Positions 1 through 9,979 of a stretch of 41,172 bases of DNA are shown here, piece after piece; positions within the stretch are counted from its first letter, which is position 1, and the number at the start of each line of letters is the position of its first letter. Origin of the DNA: Cylindrodendrum hubeiense (taxonomy: Eukaryota; Ascomycota; Sordariomycetes; Hypocreales; Nectriaceae); assembly GCA_014621425.1 (NCBI GenBank), contig JAANBB010000366.1:1-41172 (forward strand), read 5' to 3'. The notes below the pieces were generated by a model. That model was not told where the DNA came from, did no database searches, and saw only the letters and a list, made by a program, of their open reading frames with translations. Both the position numbers and the translations under genes were made by a program.

Positions 1-333
1 GCGGGTGGTGGGGCCCTCGCGGAGCGGTGTGGCGACGGCGTCGACAGGAACCCGGGGGTTTGGGTCGGCGTGGCAGGCGACAATGCGCAGGTGGTGCCAT
101 TCTACGAACGGATGGGGTTCCGGCTGTGGGAGCCTCCTCAGGAGGAGGATCGAGCAGACGACGACGACGCAGCGCGCGCTGGCAATGGGGAGAATGCCGA
201 GGCCGAAGCCGCTGCCGAGGCGGACACCAGGACCGAAGGGGGCAGGCCGAAGCGCAAGGTCAAGGGCGACGGCGGCATTGTGCTGGTGAGGGAATTTCCC
301 GGGGCGGCGGGAAAGGCCGGGGACGCAGACTAA
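1..333 (+). CDS. GNAT-family N-acetyltransferase, C-terminal fragment
   Basis: The reading frame is open from base 1 to a TAA at 331-333, so this is the 3' end of a gene that begins before the window. Near residues 24-40 the frame reads GDNAQVVPFYERMGFRLW. This matches the last strand-helix unit of GNAT acetyltransferases, where an N..A...Y...GF pattern helps form the acetyl-CoA site. The tail after it is acidic (E/D/A-rich), then basic, and ends in a short strand (GGIVLVREF) that could close the GNAT fold. Substrate cannot be told from the fragment. The very high GC and the acidic insertion are typical of fungal members. Family call is good; anything more specific is not supported. Confidence 0.75.
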   Translation, partial: AGGGALAERCGDGVDRNPGVWVGVAGDNAQVVPFYERMGFRLWEPPQEEDRADDDDAARAGNGENAEAEAAAEADTRTEGGRPKRKVKGDGGIVLVREFPGAAGKAGDAD

Positions 334-1197
334 ACATTGACAATTACCATTACCCCTTCACTTTACGAAACGTGGATAGGCGTGGGTAAACGGAGTGGGT
401 AAACGGAGTGGGCTACGGCGGCAGTCGACAAGGTGGCAACCAGGTAAGTTTTGTCTTGGGAGCTTGAAAGAGGCGTCAACCTTGAGTTTACTACGTAGTA
501 CCTCTCACCATCAACATCAGACACTACTTTCGAGTTGCCTAATACGGTAATCCAGCCATGAGAAGCTCGAGTCGCAAAAAAAAAAGTGTGGTGATATTGA
601 CTAGCGCCTCGACCTTCTAAGTAACCTAGTCAAAATTGAGGGTATCAAGTTCAATCCATCCGTCCATCACAGCCAAGGTAAACAAATACACATTTTTCTC
701 TCCTGCGAAAACCATGGGGTGCTTTGACTTTTCCTCAAGCTCTCTGCGTGCTTTCGTGTCGCCGTGCTCGTTGCCCGTACCCGTACACTACTCCAATGTC
801 ACGCCGCCCCTCCAAAAAGTTCGCCGGTAAAAAGGTAATTGAAACAATCAAGACGTGGGCTTTGAGTGTGCTAGAAATCTCCTGCGAAGGAAGAAGAGAC
901 ATGGAAAGACGTTGAATCCAGCAGACGCTGTTTTTCTTTTTCGTTTTTCGTGAGATGATTCATCCAGTGCGTGCGTAGGTGAGAAAGTGACGCCGACTCC
1001 GGTAAGAAAGTCAAGGGTATCGAAATTTTGTGACAGAAAAACAGGAAAGGGTAGTAAAGGTGTTGTGAGAAGACAAAAAGGTCGAAGTGAAGAAAAAGAG
1101 TCGTTTCGTTCAGGTCGTTAAGAATCCGTCAGGATCCTCCGCGGACGTCGCAAGGTTCGCCACCAATGTCTCGCCAACGATGTTTGGTGCCTGGGAT
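334..1197. other. Gene-free spacer between convergent genes
   Basis: It holds the 3' flank of the acetyltransferase and the far 3' flank of the minus-strand microprotein gene. I see no supported gene here. A 13-bp unit (gagtgggtaaacg) is repeated in tandem around 390-408, and there is a short A-run at 576-585. Confidence 0.5.
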
Positions 1198-1332
1198 CTG
1201 AACCATGAATGTTAGCCTGGAGTGACCTGGAAGAAACTGAGAGATGACATACCATTGGGAAATCAAGGCGAAGAGGTGGCGATCATGGCGACAGCCGTGG
1301 GGGATCGCATTGCGAAATGGGAGGGAAGCCGC

Positions 1333-1437
1333 TTAGCAGCGAGGGCAGCTGTTGCACTGCTTGTGTCCGCAGGCGGTGCAGGTGGTGCTGATGACGATCA
1401 TGCCGGAGCACTGGCAGCAGTATTCGTAGGCAGGCAT
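1333..1437 (-). CDS. 34-residue cysteine-rich microprotein, probable zinc-binding
   Basis: Starting at the ATG read from 1437, the frame encodes 34 residues and stops at TAA (1335-1333). It begins MPAYEYCCQCSG and ends CGHKQCNSCPRC. Seven of the last 28 positions are cysteines: a CCxC cluster at residues 7-10, then CxxCGHxxCxxCxxC at 20-34. This spacing resembles a small zinc ribbon or treble-clef knuckle; metal binding is inference. Short MPAY...CC-type proteins are, as I recall, widespread hypotheticals in Pezizomycotina. On the same strand, past the stop, a consensus donor GTATGT (1252-1247), a branch-like CTAAC (1215-1211) and an acceptor CAG (1200-1198) suggest a 55-nt 3'UTR intron. Upstream lies a CT-rich leader. 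There is no signal peptide or membrane segment, so a cytosolic or nuclear protein is likely. Function unknown. Confidence 0.72.
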   Translation of the reverse strand: MPAYEYCCQCSGMIVISTTCTACGHKQCNSCPRC

Positions 1438-1559
1438 GTTGATGGTGTTGTTGGGGGGTTGTTTGGTGGTGGTGGTGGTGTGTGTTGTTTGGGTCGGTTT
1501 GTGAGTGTGTGTAAGTTGGTGGTTTGCTGACGATGTTGTGTGATTGCTGATGTTTGGTG

Positions 1560-1645
1560 GAAGGGCGAAGAAGGTGTGATGATGAGAAGAGGGAAGGGAA
1601 AGAAAGAGAAAAAGAGGGAGGGAAGGAAGAGTTCAAATAGTGACG
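1560..1645 (-). promoter_or_regulatory. Pyrimidine-rich promoter/leader of the microprotein gene
   Basis: Read on the minus strand this stretch is almost pure C/T, the usual core-promoter and leader signature of filamentous fungi. It sits about 125-210 nt upstream of the ATG at 1437. A weak TATA-like CTATTTG lies at its upstream edge. Confidence 0.45.
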
Positions 1646-1699
1646 GAGGAGGAGCAGTCGACACGGGAGAGACGGGGATCGGAGCGAGGAGCGTGGAGC

Positions 1700-1738
1700 T
1701 TGGTGGCCTTGGTGGCCTTGGTGGCCCTGGTGGCCTTG
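1700..1738. repeat. 9-bp tandem repeat, about four copies
   Basis: The unit is ttggtggcc, at 1700-1708, 1709-1717, 1718-1726 and 1727-1735 (the last begins with c). It lies upstream of the microprotein gene. Confidence 0.85.
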
Positions 1739-1996
1739 AAAGCGTCCGAGGCCGTCGAGCGGCTTGGAGTATGGAGCGTGGAGGTGGAGGAGGGCGTGTA
1801 AAGCGGGCTTGGTGCTTGGTGCTTGGCTCGGTGTGGGTTCCAACTGTGGAGTGTCAGTTGTGAATGGGGGGGGATGGATGGGACTCATGGATGGGCGTGG
1901 CGTGGAGGCGGAACGAGATGAGTGGGCGAATGGGTGGGCGTGGAGGAGAGCATCTCACTTACACCCAGCCAGCCAGAGCAGGCAGAGGACGGGCGT

Positions 1997-2030
1997 GTGC
2001 AGAAGGGTGCAGAAGGGTGCAGCAGGGTGC
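1997..2030. repeat. 10-bp tandem repeat, three and a half copies
   Basis: The unit is gtgcagaagg. The third copy has one change (agcagg). Confidence 0.85.
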
Positions 2031-2558
2031 ATGTCCCACCTGTTAATACCTGGAACCCCATAGGCCACGATTCCGGGATGTGGTCTGTGGACAAATGCTT
2101 GTTACTCGTAGTTTTCTCATCTTCATCTTCGCTGCGACGCTGGCTTTCGCCTTGTCTCGCTCCGCGCCTCGTATTTGGCGCCTCATGCCGTCTTCGGGCA
2201 CTGGACCATCTCGCCCCCCCCCCTGGGCCTCGACGGCTCTGCAGCGGCACAACGAAAAAGGACGGGACATGAGTTTTCGCCGTGCAACTGAAAGCGAGAG
2301 AAGAAGAAAACAAGCCCCGGCTTTTGCCCTGCTGCAAGCCGGCGTCACAGTGGAGCGAAAGGCGGCCCAAAGCGGGAAGCTCAGTGATTTTTTTTGTGGG
2401 AGACTCGGGACTTTGCAAAGAAAGACCGAGCGAGGGTCGAAACTCCGAGAGAGTGCGAGGGCGGGAGACACAGAGTGAGGCGGCTAATCCATCTTCCTTC
2501 CATCCATCCGTCTTGTTCGTTTGTCGGTGGTGTCTTGCCCTGTCCAATCCGCTTGATC

Positions 2559-2596
2559 CGTTCAGCTCGTTCAGCTTGTTCAGCCCGTTCAGCCCG
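2559..2596. repeat. 9-bp tandem repeat, about four copies
   Basis: The unit is cgttcagc followed by t or c, in four near-perfect copies. On the minus strand it makes an LN-rich stretch inside a long open frame that I do not accept as a gene. Confidence 0.85.
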
Positions 2597-2741
2597 TGCG
2601 TGCCCTTTCTTCCTCGGGTTTCCCTCGTCATTCTTTTGTCCGGGCGGCGCCCCTCCTCCCCCGTCTCTCCAGAACCTCAACCCCCACTGCTCCGCGTACC
2701 CATACTCGGTGCTCCGTACTTCATACTCCATACTCCACGAT

Positions 2742-2761
2742 TGCTGCTGCTGCTGCTGCTC
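2742..2761. repeat. CTG/CAG trinucleotide run
   Basis: A run of about six and a half TGC units, not inside a supported gene. Confidence 0.85.
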
Positions 2762-4871
2762 TCACATGCGTCGAAGCAACGCTTGGCCATGGTTCCTTGG
2801 TTCCCATGGTTCCCATGCACTAAACCATAAACCTTGAAGCCCATACCGACTCCTCTCCTTACACGCCCCCTCCTCCATCTCCCCATCTCCCCGTCTCCAA
2901 AACCGCCAGCCCCCCTCCCCGCCAGAAACGGCACCCATCCAAGAGAAAGTGACGGCACCCCAGACCATTTCAACTCGTCGACCCTCCATCCTCCACCCGC
3001 CTGGCCAAATTGCGGGGTAGTCCAAAGTCAAGATCCTCCATCCCCCCCAAATTGCGCCCTCGGATTGGTCGCCGCGCCCCAAAGCCTCACTGGCAAGCCC
3101 TCACCAGCACTCACAAGCTCGGCGGGATGACGCATTCCTGTCGGTAATGGGACGCCGCGTGCAGCAAATGGCGAGCCAGCGCTTGCCCTCTTTTGCCCCT
3201 TGGGCGAATCGGATCACCCAACGACGAACCATTGCGTCTGCTCCAGGGTCTGTCTCCTGGGGTCTTGGATGCTCCCTCATGGATGCTGCAGCGCTACAGC
3301 TCTGAGCCTCTGGGATCTAGGACCCCACGCCCGGCCTCCGAGCCAAAAAATGCAGCCCAACAAGCCCACTCACACACCCGCAGCTCACGCCCACCACCAC
3401 TCCGACTCGGAGCTAGACCTAGCACTGCCAGAAAAGCCAGACTAATTACCAGCCATTATGAAACAGTATGGGGTAAAACTACACAATCCCATTATCTCTC
3501 GCCTCTCACCGTCAAGCTTGACATCGCGGGGTGTGTCTTGCATCTTGCTTCTGCCGCTGCAGGCTGTAGCTTTCTTTTTTACCCGATCTCAGTGAGTTCG
3601 GCAAATGCTGCCAGCATCGGCGGAACGGCCGGGGGGAGTGACAAGGACAATGCTGCCGGGGCTCGGTCGGCTGGCCGGTTTCGCAAGACGGGTGTTGGGT
3701 TGGTGTTTACGCCGCGATACTTGTGTTGGCGGCTTACACGTGGAGACGACAAATCGCTTGAGTGGTGGGAAGCCGTCACCCACAAAGTTCCCACCACTAT
3801 TGGCACGGGGAATAGGCCGGTCTTGACGTCGGGGACGTGACAGTGGTGTTGTTTGTCTCGTGTCAAAGCCAGGCGAGGCTGCGAGGCGAGCCGGCTTGGG
3901 AACCTAGACTCCGCGGCCCACGGCGGTCCATCGGCTCGATGCTTGGGATGGGTAGGTTCACGATGCATTGAGTTGAATGCCATCCATCCCACGGCTAGCA
4001 TCCATTGTGAGATGGCTAGGGTCGGGCGCGAGACTTGCCATGCGATCTACACAGCCCATCCTCATTTCGTCTTGGCTTTTCCCTCTTGTCTCTTTCAAGC
4101 CCCTCCTCTCTTCCTTTTTCAATTTCACACACATCCCATCCTCAGGCATCGTGGTTCATCCAATGCGCCCCGTCCAATGCGCTGCGTCCAATGCGGCCAT
4201 CTTCATCACAAACACGCCGTGCCGTGTCGCCTCTTCCAAGAGCCGATCAACCACTGGAATCCTGAGGCCGGAAAGTGGCAAATATGCACATTCATCACCA
4301 CGGACTCCGGCGTCGCCCGGGCCCATGCGGCTTTGCCTCTCCCTTGCACCGTCGTTCCGCCGCTTAGACATTGGAAGCACATTGCGGCTAAAAAGAGCTG
4401 CTGCAGGACCGACCCCCAAAATCCCCGCCCCGCTGGCATTTCTGGTCCTGGTGTTGGCCCAAGACTCCCAGGGCTTTGTCCGCCAAACGTGGTGGCTTGC
4501 ACTGTTGCGTAGGCCGGGCGGCCCTTGGGCCAGTCTGACTGTCTCGCCGTCCCCCTCTCCGTGCTAAGCATCTGTTGGTGCGTTTGTGTCGTCGCTAGGC
4601 CTGCAGGCATCTAGACCCTGATCCACTAACGTGGCCCGCAGCGGCAACCTCGTCACGACGTATCGGCCTTGCGGCAGAGGAAGCGGCAGAGGAAACGGGG
4701 TGCTATTTGCTGTGGAATATTCCCCTGGCTTTGTGTGACTGTAATATCTGCACTCATCTTCAGTTGGTGAGCTGATGGTGCGGGGCATTCTTTGTCATAC
4801 TTTGATGCACAGGTAGGTACAATGATGCGCGCCCTGTAGTGCCTTTGGCAGGTTGGTCCATCCTACAAGCG

Positions 4872-4890
4872 TACCTACCTAAGGTAGGTA
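4872..4890. repeat. Perfect 19-bp palindrome (TACCTACCT-A-AGGTAGGTA)
   Basis: Two 9-bp arms are exact inverted copies around a single A. A further half-like caggtaggta lies at 4811-4820. It could be a binding site for a dimeric regulator, a small hairpin or a repeat footprint; nothing in the sequence decides among these. Confidence 0.7.
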
Positions 4891-5767
4891 GGCATGTATC
4901 CGCAGGTAAATGAATGTGGTCATCCTTCCTCTGCGCCCTGAACGGCCAGTCTAGACCCCAAGTCGGGGGTAAGCCATCACAAATCAACTTCATCCTCCCC
5001 ATGTCACCATTCATACCTAACGACGTGATGCCTCAGGTAATAATACCCCGGGCTTCCATGCAGCCAAACCCCATGCCACTAATTCACACAACGGGCGCTG
5101 GGTTCACTAGGCCGTCAAGCCAGCGTCGTGGGTACCTGAGGGGTACCCGAGGCTGAGCCCGAGGCAGGTATGACGTCAGGTTGCGGGAATGTACTTGTTG
5201 TCCCTCTAGAGCAGAGCTGCGCCCGTTCTCTGATCGTCGCTCACATGGCATCCAGCGCGGGGAAGCTTTCGCGGAATCACATTGGCCCCCCGGACTCTGC
5301 ACATTCAGCTGTACTCCCAAGTACGCGGCGGTTGAGCGGATGACCTCGAGGTTCTCGTTTATTTGTCTTGGCCTTTGTTTTTTCGTGTCGGCAGCTACTG
5401 AAAACGGACGCAGTGCTCATCACGTAAATCGAAGGGAAACGGTGGCGCAGGTCCGTTGGTGGACGGACTCTGCACAGCCGCGCCACAGGAGCCCAGCCGT
5501 CAGCCAAGAGTTCTGCCTTGCAGGCACCCGTCCCAGAGCTGTCAGAGAATAGAGTCGAGCAAACGACCTTTCGCCGGCACGTCTGACGAGAGATGGGGAC
5601 AGAGACAGCAAGGCATTTCGTTTCCCCTCTTTTCTCACTGCCAAATTAGATCTATTTGCTGCCACATCCTAGTTCAACGTGTTGGGTTGGTTGTTGCCTC
5701 GCGAAGATCACCAGTTGTCGACCACTTAGATGCGCGCCAGGCAACCTGTTGAGAATGCCTACCAGGT

Positions 5768-5801
5768 TGCCCACCATATCGCCCACCATATCGCCCACCA
5801 G
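5768..5801. repeat. 12-bp tandem repeat, nearly three copies
   Basis: The unit is (c/t)gcccaccatat, at 5768-5779 and 5780-5791, then a partial copy. It lies about 500 bp upstream of the VWA gene. Confidence 0.75.
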
Positions 5802-6292
5802 ACGCAGATGGTAGCGTGCCACTTGGGCCCAAACTCAAGCACAAGCCGAATCACAGTCAATGCCCGTTTGGCCGGTACCTGAACCTGCCCTATCACCTAG
5901 GAGCGGAGGCGCAGTATCTCCTCCTCCGTGAGGCAGCCGAATTAAAACACAAGTCCTAGTGGACTGGGCTGAATAGTGGCCAGCCTTGGCGGCTCACCAG
6001 CAGGCGCACTGCCTGCGTCGGCATGACACCACCGCCACAACCCTTCTAATGACATGACTCCTGACATTTGCAACGCCCTTCTTAAGCCTGCGTGATCGCC
6101 GCTTGACTGCTTCCATATCCCTTTCAAGACATTTGAGAAGGAAGTCGACCTGATCCACCACAGTCCGACGCCTGACGTCCAGCGCCCGGTTCATCTCCAC
6201 TATCGTCGTCACCATCGTCATCGTCAAAGCCATCCGGCCCCGATCTCCCACCCGACAGCTTGTCTAGCCATCTCCGGCACCCACCGCCAATC

Positions 6293-8736
6293 ATGGTACG
6301 TCAAAGCTCCCCCAGATCCCCAGATGTCAAGTGATCGGCGGTCCCCAGGACCCTGAGTCTTGGCCCCCGTCATCACCATGTACGCCGGCAGAGCAGACCA
6401 CTAACACGCCGCCCACAGAGAGTCCCTATGTGGAGTAGCAACAGCTCTAGAAAAAGCGAAGACGAAAAGGATGGCAGCAGTATTACTGGTAGCTTGCCCA
6501 TTCGAGAAAAGGATAATGAAGACATCACCGGCGGTGCTTCTGCGACGGCTGTATCTGGCCAAGAGGCAGCCATTCACCTCGAGCCCGTCCCGGAAAAGAA
6601 TGCTCTCATCGTCAAGATCCAGCCCCCGGTCGAGCCCTTGACGCAAATCTCACATGTCCCCTGCGACATTGTCCTGGTTATCGATGTCTCGGGCAGCATG
6701 GCCTCGGCCGCTCCCGTTCCCGGCGAGGACTCCAGCGAGAGCACAGGCCTGTCCGTTCTCGACCTGACCAAGCACGCTGCCCGCACCATCATCGAGACCA
6801 TGAATGAAAATGACCGCCTGGGTATTGTCACTTTCAGCGGAAAGTCCAAGGTCATGCAGCCCCTCATTCCCATGACCGATGCCAACAAGGAAGTCTCCCG
6901 AAAGAATGTCGCCAAGATGCAGCCCCAAGATGCCACCAACCTTTGGCACGGCACCCTCGAGGGCCTCAAGCTCTTCAAGGCCATCGGTTCCTCTTCCAAG
7001 GTTCCGGCTGTCATGATTCTTACTGATGGCATGCCCAATCATATGTAAGTTGCCTATGATTAACAACTCTCCCCCCCCTGCTAACACATCCCTTTAGGTG
7101 CCCCCCTGCTGGCTATGTCCCCAAGATTCGCGCCATGGGACAGCTACCAGCTACCCTCCATACATTTGGCTTCGGCTACCAACTGCGATCTGGACTACTC
7201 AAGTCCATTGCAGAGATTGGCGGCGGAAACTATGCATTTATCCCTGATGCTGGCATGATCGGAACCGTCTTTGTCCACGCCGTTGCCCATCTGCAGAGCA
7301 CCTTCGCCACCAAAGCCGTGCTGAAGCTGAGATACAATAAGTCCCTGGAACTAAAGGAAACTATGGGCGATTCCGTGGATCAGGAGCCCCCCAAGGCTCT
7401 GGAAGAGTCACCCGATACTATGGAGTTGACCATTTCTCTGGGAAACCTCCAGTACGGCCAGTCCCGCGACATCTTCCTCCGTGTCCAGAATGCCGGCGAT
7501 GCGCCGAGCCCTATTGTCAGCGCCAGCATCACCTATGTTAAGCCTAGTGAAGGTTCCAGCAGCCAAAGCACCTTCAATGTCAGATTCACTCGCCTCGCAT
7601 TTGGTGCCGCTGTCCCGGTAACTTCGGTTAGCCGCAGCCTCCTCGATTCGAGTAGCCTAAATGAGGCCGAGATCGCGTACCACGAGTCTAGATCCCTTAT
7701 CTGCAACTTCATTTCATCTCTTTTCCCCATTGGAACTGACGGCGAGCGCCGCCAAAACGAATCCCTTCTAGAGAAGAAGCGAGAAGAGCTCACGCAGCTC
7801 ATTGAATCCCTTCCTTCGAAGCCGTTCCTCGACGCCCAAAACGTGTCGCTCATCCAGGATATCACGTCGGAAGAGCCTAAGGGACAAGTATTCCTTGCCA
7901 TTAACACCCAAGAATTCTTTTGGAAATGGGGATGCCATTTCCTGCCCTCCCTCCTTAATGCGCACACTCGCCAGGTCTGCAATTCGTTCAAGGACCCCGG
8001 AGCCCTCCAATATGGAACTGGCAGCCCGTTGTTCAAGTCCTGCCGAGATGCGCTTGATCAGGCATTCGATAACCTTCCTGCCCCAGAACCCTCACGAACC
8101 GCCCGGTCTCGTCACCATGTCACTCGTTCAGGCGGCTCTCGTTTGTCGTTCTCTTCTGCACCCATCAATATGAGCCGCTATAATACCTCCAGTGGCGTTT
8201 GCTTTGCAGGCTCGACCGATGTAACTCTCGCTTCGGGTAGAACGGTAGAAATTCGGAAGTTGAGACGAGGCATGAAGGTGCGTACACCGATGGGATCCAG
8301 GAGAGTGGCTATGGTTCTCAGGACGCCGGTCGAAAGCGAGGTCATGTGTCGAGTGGGCAAGGTTCTTGTCACGCCATGGCATCCCGTCTCTACCGACGGC
8401 AAGGCGTGGAACTTTCCCGCAAACACAGCCGATGGAGCCGTCCTATACTCGGGCTCTATCTACTCCATTCTTCTTGAGCGGGGCCGCAACTCCCAGGCCC
8501 ATGCAATCCGCGTAGGAAACGTCTGGGGTGTAACTTTGGGGCATGGCATTACTTCTGGAAACGACAGCCGTGCCCACAGCTTTTTTGGCGACTACAATAC
8601 CGTAGGAAAGAGCTTGATGACTCTTGAGAGACGCAGAAATGGTGTCGTAATTGGCGGCGGTGTTGAGAGGGACGAGACCACAGGCTTGGTCAAGGGGTTC
8701 AAGGTACAGCAGAAGGAGGCAACTCTGAGTGCTTGA
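6293..8736 (+). CDS. VWA-Hint protein (von Willebrand A domain plus intein-like Hint domain)
   Basis: Model: join(6293..6295, 6419..7044, 7098..8736), 755 residues. The ATG in CCAATCATGG is followed at once by donor GTACGT; a CTAAC branch and CACAG lead to exon 2, which continues in frame. The second intron (GTAAGT, GCTAACA, TTTAG) joins exactly in frame. Residues about 83-265 are a VWA domain: VIDVSGSM carries the MIDAS motif D90-S92-S94, and ILTDGMPN follows. A beta-rich middle region resembles the Vwaint linker. Residues 578 to about 705 are a Hint domain: it opens with C578 (GVCFAGSTDVTLASG), has TPWHPV with H638 and ends near AHSFFGDYN. No intein-like C-terminal His-Asn and no signal peptide are visible. 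Fungal proteins of this VWA/Vint type are known as families, but their role, and whether the Hint part self-cleaves, is not settled. If the tiny exon is wrong, translation starts at 6428 and loses four residues. Confidence 0.88.
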
Positions 8737-9200
8737 GTAGACAACCGAGGGTTTAGTTCCGTGTCCATTTTGGCGCCATTTATAACATTTATATATTTAC
8801 TGGAAAGTAAAGAATACGACCTCATGTTTATCTCATTGCCTTTATAATTAAATTCTGATGACTCCAACCGTTGCGCGAGGATGATGGTTCCCTAACATGT
8901 GAAATGGCATCTGGGTGATGCGAGTTCATTGTCCGCTTCACGTTCGATCGCCATTGAGTGTAGCCGTTGGGCTCAGAGTCAGGAATTAGCACCCAAGGGC
9001 ACGAATGGGACATCTGGTTTAAAAATTAAACATATGAGATCAACCAGGGCAACGATCTTCAACGACTGGCCTAAACATAAGGCTCGAAAGGTGGTGCTCA
9101 CAGCTGGTGCATCTTTCCAGCCTCCTCTCCTACTCCACACCGGGATTCGGCTGTGAATCACCACAACACCTCTCTTATCGATAGAAAAGGTGATTTGGAG
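8737..9200. other. Intergenic spacer
   Basis: It carries the AT-rich 3' flank of the VWA gene (about 8770-8860), then unremarkable sequence. No supported gene. Confidence 0.5.
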
Positions 9201-9979
9201 TAACTATTTAAGCGCACCTCCTGATTCCAACTGAAGCAACTCAACTCAACTCAACATCAACCCAACTCGACATCGGGAGACTCAGCGCAAGTCCCCTGCT
9301 TGCCTCTCCTTCAACCACCCTGCCTTCTTCTCTTCTTTCTTCTATCTTAAGAAAATTGATTGCAACCATCTCTCTAGTCTCCTTTCTGCAATATTCTTGA
9401 TCCCACCACGCCTGAATGTTGGCCGGTACGATTACTCAGTGAGTTTACGCTCTTCGCTCCCAGGAGAATGTTTCTTTTCATCCTCGATTCAAATTCTTTC
9501 TACTTTCACGACGATCAGTTTGAGGAGCAGTTATTTGGTTCTGGATAATAGGCTTTGCAGCTCCTTCTTTTCTCTGTTTCCATTCTTCTCGCCGTTTCGG
9601 CTATTTTATTGATCACTTCCCTCTTTATCCATTCCCACGCTCTCAATCTCTGTTTCAAACCTTCTAATACTCCTCTTTAATTTACTTCCCCACCTTTGAT
9701 CATTTGCCCTTTCCCTTTAATCCAGCACATCTCTCCTCCGTCTTGCTTCTTTCTCACCTCTGTCGATTTTCTTTTCCATATCCTGTCTCTATCATCCGTC
9801 CTTTTCTCGTCCTCATCATATTTTGTCAACAACTCACAACCTCTAATCCTTTGACTTGTCTATTCACACGAGCACATATCCTCACTCTAACCATCTCGCA
9901 TCCTTTTTATCTTATCCATAATCCGATCTCTGTCGATTGACCCCTTCGTATAGTCAAGTACCCCAGTCTGAAATTCATC
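9201..9979 (+). promoter_or_regulatory. Core promoter and long pyrimidine-rich leader of the GTPase gene
   Basis: A TATA-like ctatttaag (9204-9212) is followed by a caactcaact repeat (about 9235-9255), then more than 600 bp of strongly C/T-rich sequence up to the ATG at 9980. In filamentous fungi such tracts mark transcription start regions and leaders. An unspliced leader this long is unusual, so a 5'UTR intron is possible. Confidence 0.5.

Larger units (their letters stand above)
1890..6292. other. 4.4-kb gene-poor region
   Basis: Several long open frames cross this GC-rich DNA, but none has a recognisable domain, a consistent intron pattern, or a frame that clearly beats its overlapping rivals. 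The left part probably serves as the upstream region of the minus-strand microprotein. The right part (about 5.8-6.29 kb) is the promoter and leader of the VWA gene. It contains short tandem repeats and a perfect 19-bp palindrome, listed separately. Confidence 0.5.

Noticed and set aside
1885..2631. 248-residue minus-strand open frame
   Set aside because: Part of it is made by the 9-bp repeat, composition is erratic, there is no domain, and overlapping frames are equally open in this GC-rich DNA.
3193..3840. 215-residue plus-strand open frame
   Set aside because: No protein-like pattern or domain; antisense frames of similar length exist.
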